Of a stretch of 64,000 nucleotides of DNA, positions 20,042 to 33,309 are shown one piece after another. Under the pieces are notes generated by a model that had not been told where the DNA came from, made no database searches, and saw only the letters and a list, made by a program, of their open reading frames with translations. Each line of letters starts with the position of its first letter. Position 1 is the first letter of the stretch. The translations under genes and the position numbers were made by a program. The stretch is taken from contig NZ_JADBDS010000002.1 in the NCBI RefSeq assembly GCF_014873705.1, positions 620,001 to 684,000 of the forward strand, read 5' to 3'. Source of the stretch: Mycobacterium sp. OAS707. Lineage in GTDB: Bacteria; Actinomycetota; Actinomycetes; Mycobacteriales; Mycobacteriaceae.

Positions 20042-20440
20042 CTACTCGTCGAAGCGGCGGCGGAAGCGGTCTTCCATCCGGCTGGTGAAGGATCCGCCCG
20101 AGCCCTTGGCTCGCTTCTGGCGGGCACTCTGCTCAGCTCCCGCAGCACGACCGCCGGAAACCCGCGGCCCTGTGATGGCGAAGATCACGCCGCCGAACAT
20201 CACCAAGAACCCGATGACGGACAGGATCGGGAAGCTGCCAATCATGGTGGCTTTGAACGCGACACCACAGATCAGCATGGCCAGGCCGATCACGAAAAGC
20301 GCGGCGCCCTGCAGTCGGCGCCTGGCAGAAGGTGCGCGCAGAGTCCCACCACGAACGCTCGAGGCGAATTTGGGGTCCTCGGCATAGAGCGCGCTCTCGA
20401 TCTGGTCGAGCATGCGCTGCTCATGATCGGAGAGTGGCAT
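20042..20440 (-). CDS. DUF3040 membrane protein
   Basis: Actinobacterial DUF3040 protein of unknown function, 132 aa. It begins with the family signature PLSDHEQRMLDQIESALYAEDPKFAS, has two membrane helices (about 50-68 LQGAALFVIGLAMLICGVAF and 72-92 GSFPILSVIGFLVMFGGVIF) and ends in a basic tail (RMEDRFRRRFDE). ATG at 20440 follows a GGAGGGA ribosome site; the frame upstream to 20479 has no support. A homologue sits just upstream of the mraZ operon in other mycobacteria (Rv2169c). It ends in a strong intrinsic terminator. Confidence 0.88.
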   Translation of the reverse strand: MPLSDHEQRMLDQIESALYAEDPKFASSVRGGTLRAPSARRRLQGAALFVIGLAMLICGVAFKATMIGSFPILSVIGFLVMFGGVIFAITGPRVSGGRAAGAEQSARQKRAKGSGGSFTSRMEDRFRRRFDE

Positions 20441-20654
20441 TCGTCCCTCCTTGCCGGCCCTGCCGTCTAAAACGTTCAAACTCGTGCGTGCTCGCGTTCA
20501 CGGGCACCTAACAGTCATGATACGAGGTCAATCTGAGCCGTACCACCTAGTTGACGGACGATTCTATGACGAGCGCGGTGACTGTGAGCTAGGACCTCTC
20601 CCATCCAATAATGGAGTAGACGAACCGCTCGACACCGAAAGAGGCAACCAGAAG

Positions 20655-21266
20655 TTGGCGACATTTCTCATCGATCTGTCGCCGAGCGATATGCAACGGC
20701 GGCTCGGTGACGCGCTCTCGGTGTACGTCGATGCCATGCGCTACCCGCGCGGCACCGAGGATCAGCGGGCGTCGATGTGGCTGGAGCACACCCGCAGACA
20801 CGGCTGGAAGGGCGTCGCGGCGGTGGAGGTGCCCGATCACGGCGAGCTCGGCGACGTCACCGACCGCTCGGCACCGGCATTGGCTGCGGCTCCCCTGCTC
20901 GGAGTCGCGTACGGCTACTGCGGCGCGCCGGACCAATGGTGGCAGCAGCAGGTGGTGGCCGGTCTACATCGGGTCGGCGCCGACAGAATGCGGATCGCGG
21001 AGCTGATGACGAGCTACTTCGAGCTGACCGAGCTGCACATCGCGCCCCACGCGCAGGGCCGTGGCCTCGGCGAAGCGCTGGCGCGGCGGCTGCTCGCAGG
21101 CCGGGGCGAGGCGCACGTGCTGCTGTCCACTCCTGAGATCAACGGCGAAGCCAACCGCGCTTGGCGGCTCTACCGTCGGCTCGGATTCACCGACATCATT
21201 CGCGGCTACCACTTCGCGGGAGATCCGCGCGCCTTCGCGATACTCGGCCGGGCACTGCCACTCTGA
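20655..21266 (+). CDS. GNAT family N-acetyltransferase (Rv2170 type)
   Basis: A 203-aa GNAT-fold acetyltransferase. The acetyl-CoA pyrophosphate-binding motif A is clear (ELHIAPHAQGRGLGEALARRLL), with the C-terminal motif B region NRAWRLYRRLGFTDIIRGYHF. The N-terminal part (SPSDMQRRLGDALSVYVDAMRYP...SMWLEHTRRHGWKGVAAVEV) matches the M. tuberculosis homologue Rv2170, which has been reported to acetylate isocitrate lyase; the substrate here is not known. TTG at 20655 is chosen because Rv2170 starts at the corresponding residue and AGAGG precedes it. The open frame extends upstream to 20451 through the intergenic region without a conserved sequence. Confidence 0.85.
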   Translation: MATFLIDLSPSDMQRRLGDALSVYVDAMRYPRGTEDQRASMWLEHTRRHGWKGVAAVEVPDHGELGDVTDRSAPALAAAPLLGVAYGYCGAPDQWWQQQVVAGLHRVGADRMRIAELMTSYFELTELHIAPHAQGRGLGEALARRLLAGRGEAHVLLSTPEINGEANRAWRLYRRLGFTDIIRGYHFAGDPRAFAILGRALPL

Positions 21267-21293
21267 GCGGGTCGGGTCTGGCACGATGACCAG

Positions 21294-21959
21294 GTGCCCG
21301 CCCGCTCACGCCGGTTCCGCAAGCTCGCCGTGATGTTGCTGCTGCTGCTCATCCTGCCGATGGCTGTCGGCTGCGTGCGGGTGCGGGCGTCGATCACGGT
21401 GTCGCCGGACGACCGGGTGTCGGGGCAGATCGTCGCGGCGGCCAAACCCCGCAACGCCGACGACAAGGGCCCGCAGCTGCTGAACAACCTGCCGTTCGCG
21501 CAGAAAGTCGCGATCTCCGACTACACGCGAGACGATTTCGTCGGCTCGCAGGCCGTCTTCTCCGATCTGACCTTCGCCGAACTGCCCCAGCTGGCGAACA
21601 TGAACCGGGATGCCGCGGGCGTCGACATCTCGCTGCGGCGCGCAGGCGACCTGGTCATCCTCGAGGGCCGCGCGGACCTCACCTCGCTCAACGACCCCGA
21701 GGCCGACGTGTCGCTGTCCGTCGCGTTCCCAGGCGAGGTGACCTCGACCAACGGCTCACAGGTGTCGTCGGAAGTGGTCGAGTGGAAGCTGCGCCCCGGC
21801 GTGGTCAGCACGATGAACGCGCAGGCCCGCTACACCGATCCCAGTGCGCGGTCGTTCACCGGTGCGGCGATCTGGCTCGGTATTGCGTCCTTCCTGGTGG
21901 CCGGGATCATCGGCGGGGTGGCGTACTACAGCCGCGACCGCTCACCGCGTCCTTCCTGA
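21294..21959 (+). CDS. lppM: Lipoprotein LppM
   Basis: A 221-aa DUF3153-type mycobacterial lipoprotein. The signal peptide (RKLAVMLLLLLILPMAVGC) carries a lipobox ending at Cys27; an extracytoplasmic beta-rich domain follows (VRVRASITVSPDDRVSGQIVAAAKP...), and there is a C-terminal membrane helix (about 191-212, AIWLGIASFLVAGIIGGVAYY) with a short basic tail. In M. tuberculosis LppM (Rv2171) has been linked to phagosome behaviour and phosphoinositol-mannoside binding. GTG at 21294 starts 27 nt after the acetyltransferase gene with no obvious ribosome site. Confidence 0.88.
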   Translation: MPARSRRFRKLAVMLLLLLILPMAVGCVRVRASITVSPDDRVSGQIVAAAKPRNADDKGPQLLNNLPFAQKVAISDYTRDDFVGSQAVFSDLTFAELPQLANMNRDAAGVDISLRRAGDLVILEGRADLTSLNDPEADVSLSVAFPGEVTSTNGSQVSSEVVEWKLRPGVVSTMNAQARYTDPSARSFTGAAIWLGIASFLVAGIIGGVAYYSRDRSPRPS

Positions 21960-21971
21960 GTCGGGGCTGGC

Positions 21972-22002
21972 TTGGTACAAAACCCGTCGCACGCTCTACT
22001 CT
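21972..22002 (+). promoter_or_regulatory. Possible promoter upstream of the prenyl diphosphate synthase gene
   Basis: TTGGTA (21972-21977) and TACTCT (21997-22002, fits the mycobacterial TAnnnT -10) are separated by 19 nt, a little long. The site lies 60 nt upstream of the GTG start at 22062, which has its own GAAAGGGG ribosome site. This is a weak, by-eye call. Confidence 0.3.
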
Positions 22003-22004
22003 GA

Positions 22005-23150
<1,146 letters not shown>

Positions 23151-23154
23151 GAGC

Positions 23155-24738
23155 ATGACAACCCCGACGTCGACGCGGGCCCCGAAAGCCGGGCCGGCGC
23201 ACCACCTTTGGAAGCTGACCGCCTTCGCGGCGTCGCCGCAGGCGCGGCCCGCGCTGCTTGGTGCGATCGGCGCCGTTTTGATCACCGCGGGCGGGCTCGG
23301 CGCGGGGAGCACCCGGCTACATGATCCGCTGCTGGAGTCACTGCACATCTCCTGGCTTCGGTTCGGCCACGGCCTGGTGCTTTCGTCGGTGCTGCTGTGG
23401 ATCGGCGTGACGCTGATGCTGAGCGCATGGCTGTGGCTGGGCCGTCGGGTAATCGACCGCACCGCAACCGAATACACCATGGTGGCGACGACGGGATTCT
23501 GGCTGGCGCCACTGCTGCTGAGCGTTCCCGTGTTCAGTCGCGATACGTATTCCTATCTGGCGCAGGGTGCGCTGCTGCGCGACGGCTTCGACCCCTACCT
23601 TGTCGGCCCCATCGACAATCCGAACTCGTTGTTGGACAACGTGAGTCCGATCTGGACCACGACGACCGCCCCGTACGGACCGGCGTTCATTCTGGTCGCG
23701 AAGTTCGTCACGATGTTGGTCGGCAACGACGTGGTGGCCGGGACGATGCTATTGCGGCTGTGCATGCTGCCTGGCCTTGCCCTGTTGATCTGGGCGGCGC
23801 CGCGGGTGGCCCGCCATGTCGGCGCCGACGGCGCCGCGGCCCTGTGGATCTGCGTGCTGAACCCGTTGGTGATCATCCACCTGATGGGTGGGGTGCACAA
23901 CGAGATGCTGATGGTGGGCTTGATGATGGCCGGCATCGCGTTGACGTTCTCCGGTCGACATATCTGGGGGGTCGGCCTCATCGCGGTCGCGGTGGCGGTG
24001 AAAGCCACGGCAGGACTGGCACTTCCGTTCATGGTGTGGGTTTGGATGCGGCACCTTCGCGATGCTCGCGGATACCAACCGATGAAGGCCTTCACTGTCG
24101 CGACGGCGGCGTCGGCGCTGATATTCGTCGCGGTGTTCGCCGTGTTGTCGTGGTTGGCCGGGGTCGGCCTCGGCTGGCTGACCGCGTTGGCCGGTTCGGT
24201 GAAGATCATCAACTGGCTGACGGTGCCGACCGCCGCGGCGAATCTGGTCAACGTGTTCGGCAGCCTGCTGTTCCCGGTGAACTTCTACGCCGTGCTCGAC
24301 GTCACCCGGATCATCGGCATCGCGATCATCGCGATCTCACTTCCGTTGCTGTGGTGGCGTTTTCGGCACACCGACCGCCAGGCGCTGATCGGCATCGCGC
24401 TGGTGATGGTCGTCGTGGTGCTCTTCGTCCCTGCCGCCCTGCCGTGGTACTACACCTGGCCGCTGGCAGTGGCGGCCGCTCTGACGCAGTCGCGCCAGGC
24501 GATCGCCGTGATCGCGGGCCTTTCGACATGGATCACGGTGATCTGGAAACCCGACGGCGCACACGGCATGTACTCGTGGATCCACGTGTTGCTCGCCACG
24601 GCATGCGCTGCGGCGGCGTGGTATTCGCTGTTTTACGCGCCTAGCACGGTCAACAGCGTCAACAGGCCATCGCCTGAGCCCGGCGCACCACTTCCCGGGC
24701 CTGATGAGAATGCAGAGCGTCCACAGGACGCGCATTAG
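23155..24738 (+). CDS. mptA: Alpha-(1->6)-mannopyranosyltransferase MptA
   Basis: GT-C family, polyprenyl-phosphomannose-dependent enzyme that extends the distal alpha-1,6-mannan backbone of lipomannan and lipoarabinomannan on the periplasmic side. The 527-aa protein has about 13 membrane helices and an early extracytoplasmic loop with the GT-C acidic motif in SVPVFSRDTYSYLAQGALLRDGFDPY. Further matches are NPLVIIHLMGGVHNEMLM and AVAVKATAGLALPF. ATG at 23155 lies 4 nt after the idsA2 stop and AGGAG overlaps that stop, so the two are probably co-translated. The 3' end overlaps the opposing Rv2175c-type gene by 80 nt. Confidence 0.93.
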   Translation: MTTPTSTRAPKAGPAHHLWKLTAFAASPQARPALLGAIGAVLITAGGLGAGSTRLHDPLLESLHISWLRFGHGLVLSSVLLWIGVTLMLSAWLWLGRRVIDRTATEYTMVATTGFWLAPLLLSVPVFSRDTYSYLAQGALLRDGFDPYLVGPIDNPNSLLDNVSPIWTTTTAPYGPAFILVAKFVTMLVGNDVVAGTMLLRLCMLPGLALLIWAAPRVARHVGADGAAALWICVLNPLVIIHLMGGVHNEMLMVGLMMAGIALTFSGRHIWGVGLIAVAVAVKATAGLALPFMVWVWMRHLRDARGYQPMKAFTVATAASALIFVAVFAVLSWLAGVGLGWLTALAGSVKIINWLTVPTAAANLVNVFGSLLFPVNFYAVLDVTRIIGIAIIAISLPLLWWRFRHTDRQALIGIALVMVVVVLFVPAALPWYYTWPLAVAAALTQSRQAIAVIAGLSTWITVIWKPDGAHGMYSWIHVLLATACAAAAWYSLFYAPSTVNSVNRPSPEPGAPLPGPDENAERPQDAH

Positions 24739-25063
24739 CCAGCGGTTCTGTGCTGCCGTCGCGACGGATCGTCAGCGACGGGTCGGGCGTGAACAACCAG
24801 CGCACGATCTCGGTTTCGTGGTAACCGCCGTCGTGTAGCACCACGAGCAGCCCAGCAAGGGTCTTGACCACATGGCCGGTGCTGTCGAAGAAGGCCTTGG
24901 GTATCACCACTGCGCCTTCGCGCCGCACCCCGACCAGGTGCCCTTCCCGCAGCTGCTGGTGCACTTTCGTCACGGGTATGCCGAGCAAATCTGCAACGGC
25001 AGGCAAGTCGTAAACGTCCTCGCCGGGGTCTAGCACATCGTCGGCGGCCGGAATGCTGCTCAC
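24659..25063 (-). CDS. Winged-helix-type DNA-binding protein (Rv2175c type, PknL partner)
   Basis: A 134-aa protein matching M. tuberculosis Rv2175c, a DNA-binding protein phosphorylated by PknL. Its N-terminal part DVYDLPAVADLLGIPVTKVHQQLREGHLVGVRREG resembles a helix-turn-helix/MerR-like recognition domain, followed by PKAFFDSTGHVVKTLAGLLVVLHDGGYHETEIVRWLFTPDPSL. GTG at 25063 is chosen because the homologue starts here and it sits 37 nt from the divergent pknL start, so the two share a promoter region. The C-terminus overlaps mptA by 80 nt. Confidence 0.88.
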   Translation of the reverse strand: MSSIPAADDVLDPGEDVYDLPAVADLLGIPVTKVHQQLREGHLVGVRREGAVVIPKAFFDSTGHVVKTLAGLLVVLHDGGYHETEIVRWLFTPDPSLTIRRDGSTEPLANARPVDALHSHQAREVVRRAQAMAC

Positions 25064-25099
25064 CGCACTGAGTCTAGGACGTGACGGGCGACTCGTAAC

Positions 25100-26323
25100 A
25101 TGTGTTCGGTGGAGGCCTACCAGCAATCTGACCCGCTGGTGGGTGCCGTGCTGGACGGCCGATACCGCGTCGAGGTGTTGATCGCGACGGGCGGCATGTC
25201 CGCCGTGTACCGGGGGCTCGATCTCCGGCTGGACCGGCCTGTCGCGCTGAAGATCATGGACTCGCGGTACGCCGGCGACAACCAGTTCCTGACCCGGTTT
25301 CAGCGCGAGGCCCGGGCCGTGGCCCGGTTGAAGGATCCCGGCCTGGTCGCGGTCTACGACCAGGGCATGGACGGTCAGCATCCATTTCTGGTGATGGAGC
25401 TGATCGAGGGCGGCACTCTGCGCGAGCTACTGCGCGAGCGCGGCCCGATGCCCCCGCACGCCGTCGCGGCGGTGTTGCGTCCGGTGCTCGGCGGCCTCGC
25501 GGTTGCCCACCGCGCCGGACTCGTGCACCGCGACATCAAACCGGAGAACGTGCTCATCTCCGACGACGGCGAGGTGAAGATCGCCGATTTCGGGTTGGTC
25601 CGCGCAATCGCCGAAGCCAAGATCACCTCCACCAGCGTGATTTTGGGCACCGCCGCGTACCTCTCTCCCGAACAGGTTCGCACCGGTGATGCCGATCCGC
25701 GCAGCGATGTGTACTCCGTCGGGATCATGGCTTACGAACTGCTGACCGGCGTCACGCCGTTCACCGGCGACTCGGCACTGGCGATCGCCTACCAACGGAT
25801 CGACAACGACGTCCTGCCTCCGAGCCGAATGATCGCCGGTGTGCCAGCCCAATTCGACGATCTGGTGCTCCACGCCACCGCACGCGAACCCGCCAACCGC
25901 TACGCCGACGCCCACGACATGGCCGCCGAACTCGACTCCGTCGTCGAGGAACTGGGCCTACCCCGATTCCGGGTGCCCGCGCCGCGCAACTCGGCGCAGC
26001 ATCTTTCGGCGGCCCTGCATCACAGCCAACTGCCACCCGAGCACGAAGCCGTGACCACGAAAACGGCACGGCCCCAGGCTCAGCCCATGCTCGCGCCGCG
26101 GCAGCACACACGTGAACTCACCCGTGACGACTGGCAGCCGCAGGAGCCCGAATACGAGCCCGTCTCAGGACAATTCGCCGGGATCGATCTCGATGAGTTC
26201 TATTGGGCGCGCCAACGCTCGAGGCGGGCGTTGGTGTTCTGGGTGGTCGCCGTGCTCACTCTCACCGGGTTGGTCGCGGCCGCGGCGTGGACGCTCGGCG
26301 GCAACATCGGGACGTTGATCTAG
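25100..26323 (+). CDS. pknL: Serine/threonine protein kinase PknL
   Basis: Membrane-anchored Hanks-type kinase, 407 aa. The kinase domain has the Gly-rich loop ATGGMSAVYRG, Lys51 in VALKIMD, the catalytic loop HRDIKPEN (143-150), DFG (163-165), a Thr/Ser activation loop (KITSTSVILGTAAYLSPE) and a juxtamembrane linker. A single helix near the C-terminus (about 379-399) leaves almost no extracellular domain. All catalytic residues are present. PknL phosphorylates the neighbouring Rv2175c-type protein in M. tuberculosis. Start is ATG at 25100; GTG at 25109 is also possible. Confidence 0.94.
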   Translation: MCSVEAYQQSDPLVGAVLDGRYRVEVLIATGGMSAVYRGLDLRLDRPVALKIMDSRYAGDNQFLTRFQREARAVARLKDPGLVAVYDQGMDGQHPFLVMELIEGGTLRELLRERGPMPPHAVAAVLRPVLGGLAVAHRAGLVHRDIKPENVLISDDGEVKIADFGLVRAIAEAKITSTSVILGTAAYLSPEQVRTGDADPRSDVYSVGIMAYELLTGVTPFTGDSALAIAYQRIDNDVLPPSRMIAGVPAQFDDLVLHATAREPANRYADAHDMAAELDSVVEELGLPRFRVPAPRNSAQHLSAALHHSQLPPEHEAVTTKTARPQAQPMLAPRQHTRELTRDDWQPQEPEYEPVSGQFAGIDLDEFYWARQRSRRALVFWVVAVLTLTGLVAAAAWTLGGNIGTLI

Positions 26324-26526
26324 CGCGACGTCACGAACGGCACACCTGGCAGGCAGCCCCTGGTGGCGGCGTGCATCCAGGCGTCGTGGCGGGCCAGGAA
26401 CAGTGCGATCCGTCGGCGTCCCACCCATCCGCAGGTGCACCCAGGGGTTCGGTGGGCCACCGTGACCACACCCGACAGCGTCGCTTCGACCGACTCGTTC
26501 AGATAACCCAGGACTGCGGTGCCCAC
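26320..26526 (-). CDS. Small protein of unknown function (68 aa)
   Basis: I do not recognise this protein. GTG at 26526 has a strong ribosome site, GGGGGAG, 5 nt upstream, which supports a real gene. The sequence reads GTAVLGYLNESVEATLSGVV...HRTPGCTCGWVGRRRIALFLARHDAWMHAATRGC; it contains a CxC pair (positions 30 and 32) and a third Cys near residue 58, and is moderately basic. Its stop overlaps the pknL stop (a shared CTAG), so the two genes converge. Confidence 0.6.
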   Translation of the reverse strand: MGTAVLGYLNESVEATLSGVVTVAHRTPGCTCGWVGRRRIALFLARHDAWMHAATRGCLPGVPFVTSR

Positions 26527-26659
26527 GACTACTCCCCCGATGATCTTCTATCGGCTACCACGCCCCGGCAGCCACGTTCAGATTATTTACAAGGGCGACA
26601 GTTAGAAATCGGGTGTTTCCCTACTCTTCGCGCCGGGGGTTGCGTCGGATCGTCCATAA

Positions 26660-26675
26660 CACTACAGTCGTAGTG
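26660..26675. promoter_or_regulatory. Perfect palindrome upstream of the FAD monooxygenase gene
   Basis: CACTAC and GTAGTG arms (26660-26665 and 26670-26675) flank AGTC, in an unusually A+T-rich 180-nt gap between the 68-aa gene and the monooxygenase. Placed about 45 nt before the start codon, it could be a regulator-binding site; no regulator gene is adjacent. Function is inference. Confidence 0.45.
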
Positions 26676-26718
26676 GAATAATTCAACGAACGATGAGATC
26701 CAAACCGAGGTGATTGTG

Positions 26719-29785
<3,067 letters not shown>

Positions 29786-30295
29786 TCACCGCTGCGCTGG
29801 TGCTTCTCCCTTTTCGAAGCGCGTGGTCATCAGACGAAAACGGACCAGGTTGTGCTTGGCGTCGACCAGGGCGTCATGGGCGTCGCGCGGCCTCGGCGGC
29901 ATCCGCGGTGATCCGCGCTCCTCCCAGAACTGCCTCAGCTCGCGAGTGAAGCGCGGGATGGCAGGAGGCAGGTCGGTCATCGGTCCCCACAGCTGGCACA
30001 ACACCACGTGGTCGTAGGCACCGACCCAGGCCCACAGCTCGATCGGTTCGTCGCCGTCGACACCGAAGAACTCCTCGAGGTCCATCCGAATCTGCCTTCG
30101 CGAGCGCCACAGCGGCGAAGCCGGCGACGGCAACTTGGGCAGCACGTGCTTACGCACCCAGCTGCCTGCCCGCTCCGGGTCGAATTCCGTTGAGACGGCG
30201 TAATATTCGCGACCGTCCTCGGCTGCCACCCCAATCGAGATCAACTCGATGGTGCGGCCGTTGTCGATGAACTCCGTGTCGTAGAAGTACCTCAC
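29786..30295 (-). CDS. RNase T-like 3'-exoribonuclease (Rv2179c type)
   Basis: A 169-aa DEDD-superfamily exonuclease. It begins [13 protein letters not shown], with the metal-binding D and E in YDTEF. Later come [19 protein letters not shown] (second Asp) and [14 protein letters not shown] (terminal His-x4-Asp). M. tuberculosis Rv2179c of the same length has 3' exoribonuclease activity. GTG at 30295 overlaps the upstream gene's stop as GTGA; the long open frame beyond it has no support. Expression is probably coupled to the membrane-protein gene. Confidence 0.9.
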   Translation of the reverse strand: MRYFYDTEFIDNGRTIELISIGVAAEDGREYYAVSTEFDPERAGSWVRKHVLPKLPSPASPLWRSRRQIRMDLEEFFGVDGDEPIELWAWVGAYDHVVLCQLWGPMTDLPPAIPRFTRELRQFWEERGSPRMPPRPRDAHDALVDAKHNLVRFRLMTTRFEKGEAPAQR

Positions 30296-31179
30296 GCCTT
30301 CGACACCTGAGCCGTTTCGCGGTTGGCCAACGGGCGTGGCGCTGCGGCAGCGTGGATTTCGCGGTCGAGCTGCTGATCGACTTCGCTGTCGTCGGGAAAG
30401 TGCGGCTCCCCCGCGATCACGTGTTGCAGCCACAGCTTGGCCTGCACGATCGGCCTGCGCAGCCGGCGTTCCCGCTCGAGCGCCCTGTGCATCTTTCGCG
30501 GCTTGTCGCCGTAGCGCCAGCGCGCCCACGGCGCGTGCGGCCGCGAGAGCCGGATGGCGCCGAGGAACAACAGCGGCGTGATGAACATCCCAACCAGACC
30601 GGTCCACACCTTTCCCTTGAGCAGAACGATCACCGCGAACAGCAGCGTCAACACCGCAACCGCGATCACCAGCGCCCTGGCCTGCAGAGATTGGTCCTCA
30701 CGCCAGATGGTGACGTCGAAGAACGACAATGGGTTGAACCCGAGGATCAGCAGCCCGGCAACGGCGACGGCGGCGAACACCGCGTCCACCGACGTGCGGC
30801 CGTCTTCGGCCCAGTAAACGTCCTGCAGATGCAGGATCAGCGCGAACTCATCAAGCACCAGAGCTGCACCGATGCCGAAAAAGGTTGCGGCGACCGTGAA
30901 TTCGGGTACTCCTCCGTCGACTGCCAACGTCACCATCGAGATGCCGGAGACCATGACCAGGACAACGCCGATCACCACGTGGTGGATGTGCAAGCCGCCG
31001 CCGGCAGAAATGTTGCGCGGCTGCCACCATTTATGGGGCGCATCGCTGTCCGCATGGCTTCGGATGTACCGCACGATGGTGCGGGTCAAGAAGAACGTGA
31101 GGATGAACGCGACGAGGCAGAACACCAGCGGCAGCCGCCCATGCGGGATAGAAAGATTCAGGTCGAACGTCGCGTGCAC
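30292..31179 (-). CDS. Conserved integral membrane protein (Rv2180c type)
   Basis: A 295-aa membrane protein with about seven helices between residues 15 and 205. Features are the loop [19 protein letters not shown] with three closely spaced His, [24 protein letters not shown], and a charged cytoplasmic C-terminus ([18 protein letters not shown]) that includes an acidic patch. No biochemical function is known to me. It starts at GTG 31179 and overlaps the RNase gene by 4 nt. The divergent mannosyltransferase gene starts 85 nt away. Confidence 0.85.
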   Translation of the reverse strand: MHATFDLNLSIPHGRLPLVFCLVAFILTFFLTRTIVRYIRSHADSDAPHKWWQPRNISAGGGLHIHHVVIGVVLVMVSGISMVTLAVDGGVPEFTVAATFFGIGAALVLDEFALILHLQDVYWAEDGRTSVDAVFAAVAVAGLLILGFNPLSFFDVTIWREDQSLQARALVIAVAVLTLLFAVIVLLKGKVWTGLVGMFITPLLFLGAIRLSRPHAPWARWRYGDKPRKMHRALERERRLRRPIVQAKLWLQHVIAGEPHFPDDSEVDQQLDREIHAAAAPRPLANRETAQVSKA

Positions 31180-31263
31180 GCAGAAAACTTACGCCGACGT
31201 GCGCGTGTCAGGGTCGGGATACCGCCCGACTCGCCGGTGGGCACCGATACGCTGGTCTGCGAC

Positions 31264-32541
31264 ATGAGTACTTGGCGGTCGCCCGGCGGGGCTGGTTTGT
31301 GGCCAACACTCGCCTGGCGGCTGTTCCAACTGCTGACTGTGGCGGCGTTGGCCTGGGCTTGTTGGCGGCTGCTGAACCACATCCCCTACCGCATCGACAT
31401 CGACGTCTATCGGATGGGCGGGACCGCCTGGCTCGACGGACGTCCGCTATATGCCGACGGGGCGATGTTCCACACCCGCGCGGGCCTGGACTTGCCCTTC
31501 ACCTATCCGCCCTTGGCCGCGGTGGCATTCGCACCGTTTGCGTGGCTGTCGCTGAACGCGGCGAGCGTCGCGATCACGTTGACCACGCTGGCGCTGCTGA
31601 TGGTGTCGACGGTGATCGTGCTGACCGGGTTGGACGTCTGGCCGCAAACGGCCATCACGCCCGAACCGGCGTGGCTGCGACGGTGCTGGCTGGCGGCCGC
31701 GATCGTGGGGCCCGCTTTCATCTACCTCGAACCGATCCGGTCGAACTTCGACTTCGGGCAGATCAATGTCGTGCTGATGACACTCGTCATCGCCGACTGC
31801 GTACCGCGTAAGACACCGTGGCCGCGCGGCATCCTGCTCGGTGTCGCGATCGCGCTCAAGCTCACCCCCGCGGTGTTCCTGCTGTACTTCCTGCTGCGCC
31901 GCGACACCCGCGCGCTGCTGGTGGCCGTGGCATCGGCGGTAGTGGCCACGCTCGCCGGTTTCGCGCTGGCGTGGCGGGACTCGTGGGAGTACTGGACCTA
32001 CACCGTGCGCAACACCGACCGCATCGGCACCGCCACGCTGAACACCAACCAGAACATCGCGGGCGCGCTGGCCCGCCTCGGCCTCGGCGAGGGTGAGCGG
32101 TTCGTGCTGTGGACGCTGGCCTGCTTCACAGTTCTCGGGCTGACCGTGTGGGCAGTGCGCCGGGTGTTGCGCGCCGAGCAACCGGTGTTGGCCCTGATCT
32201 GCGTCGCGATGTTCGGGCTTGTGGTTTCGCCCGTGTCGTGGTCACACCACTGGGTGTGGACACTGCCGGCGCTGCTGGTGATGATCGTCGTGGCGCTCCG
32301 GCAACGACAGGTTGCGCTCGGCCTGGTGGCGTTGGCAGGAATCGCGCTGATGGTGTGGACGCCAATCCCGTTGATGCCCAAGCATCACGAAACCTCGGCG
32401 TCCCTGTGGCGTCAGCTCGCAGGTGGTTCGTATGTGTGGTGGGCGATCGCGGTGATCGCAGTGGCAGGCACGGTGTCCGCGCGCTCAGCCACTAGATCCG
32501 TCAGCCCGCAGCTGCTTCCGGCATCCGCGCCGGCGGCTTGA
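31264..32541 (+). CDS. Alpha-(1->2)-mannosyltransferase (GT87, Rv2181 type)
   Basis: GT-C/GT87 polyprenyl-phosphomannose-dependent transferase. Rv2181 adds alpha-1,2-mannose branches to the LM/LAM mannan core. The 425-aa protein has about ten membrane helices, the motif [22 protein letters not shown] near residue 40 with the likely catalytic Asp, and [13 protein letters not shown]. Later come [31 protein letters not shown] and [10 protein letters not shown], all typical for GT87. ATG at 31264 is the start; the frame stays open for about 900 nt upstream across the opposite-strand gene, but this is a shadow. The 3' end overlaps plsC by 41 nt. Confidence 0.9.
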   Translation: MSTWRSPGGAGLWPTLAWRLFQLLTVAALAWACWRLLNHIPYRIDIDVYRMGGTAWLDGRPLYADGAMFHTRAGLDLPFTYPPLAAVAFAPFAWLSLNAASVAITLTTLALLMVSTVIVLTGLDVWPQTAITPEPAWLRRCWLAAAIVGPAFIYLEPIRSNFDFGQINVVLMTLVIADCVPRKTPWPRGILLGVAIALKLTPAVFLLYFLLRRDTRALLVAVASAVVATLAGFALAWRDSWEYWTYTVRNTDRIGTATLNTNQNIAGALARLGLGEGERFVLWTLACFTVLGLTVWAVRRVLRAEQPVLALICVAMFGLVVSPVSWSHHWVWTLPALLVMIVVALRQRQVALGLVALAGIALMVWTPIPLMPKHHETSASLWRQLAGGSYVWWAIAVIAVAGTVSARSATRSVSPQLLPASAPAA

Positions 32542-33226
32542 TAGCCGCCTCACCTTTTCCCTCTTTGACGTCGGCGGCGTAGAGGTCGACGTACTCCTGG
32601 CCCGACAGCCGCATCAGCTCGTACATCACCTCGTCGATCACCGCTCGCTCGATGAACCGGTTGCCTGCCAGGCCCTCGAACCGGCTGAAGTCCATCGGCT
32701 TGCCGAATTTGACCTCGACCCGACCGAAGCGCCACATCTTGCTGCCGGGCGGGTTGACGACGTCGGTACCGATCATCGCGACGGGAACCACCGGCACGCC
32801 GGACTCCAGCGCCAGCCGCGCCAGGCCGGTCTTGCCCTTGTACAGCCGCCCGTCAGGCGAGCGGGTGCCCTCCGGGTACATCCCGAGCAACTTGCCTTCG
32901 TTGAGGATCCGCTGGGCGGTCTGCAGCGCGCTCTGGGCGCTGTCGGCATCCGTGCGGTCGATCGGCACCTGACCGGCGGCGGTGTAGAACCAGCGGGTGA
33001 ACCAGCCCTTGATGCCTGTGCCCGTGAAGTACTCGGCCTTGGCGAGGAAGGTGATCCGGCGGCTGACCACCAGAGGGAGAAAGAAGCTGTCGGCGACGGC
33101 CAGGTGATTACTCGCCAGGATCATCGGGCCGGAGTGCGGAACATGCTCCAGCCCTTCGACTTTCGGACGGCCGAGCAGCGACAGCAAAGGGCCCATGAAG
33201 ATGTACTTGAAAAGCCAGTACCACAT
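32501..33226 (-). CDS. 1-acyl-sn-glycerol-3-phosphate acyltransferase (PlsC family)
   Basis: Lysophosphatidic-acid-type acyltransferase, 241 aa. The catalytic NHLAVADS (H-x4-D) lies near residue 41, the acceptor-binding [24 protein letters not shown] near 118, and [10 protein letters not shown] after that. A hydrophobic N-terminus ([18 protein letters not shown]) anchors it to the membrane. ATG at 33226 has a GGAGGG ribosome site. It is the last gene of a minus-strand lipid cluster (two SRPBCC genes, ArsA-like, Cys-rich, PlsC). It corresponds to Rv2182c. Confidence 0.92.
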   Translation of the reverse strand: MWYWLFKYIFMGPLLSLLGRPKVEGLEHVPHSGPMILASNHLAVADSFFLPLVVSRRITFLAKAEYFTGTGIKGWFTRWFYTAAGQVPIDRTDADSAQSALQTAQRILNEGKLLGMYPEGTRSPDGRLYKGKTGLARLALESGVPVVPVAMIGTDVVNPPGSKMWRFGRVEVKFGKPMDFSRFEGLAGNRFIERAVIDEVMYELMRLSGQEYVDLYAADVKEGKGEAAIKPPARMPEAAAG

Positions 33227-33309
33227 GGACCCTCCCCACACTGGAGCACCGGACGGTGCTTTGCGACAACTTTACCCACGTGGTGTGGATGCGACCACAG
33301 GACCAGAGG

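Noticed and set aside
30352..31263. A 304-codon in-frame extension upstream of the alpha-1,2-mannosyltransferase, antisense to the Rv2180c-type gene
   Set aside because: Composition is Arg/His/Gln/Asp-rich as expected for the mirror of a G+C-rich membrane gene; the transferase family starts at ATG 31264 and no ribosome site supports a longer protein.
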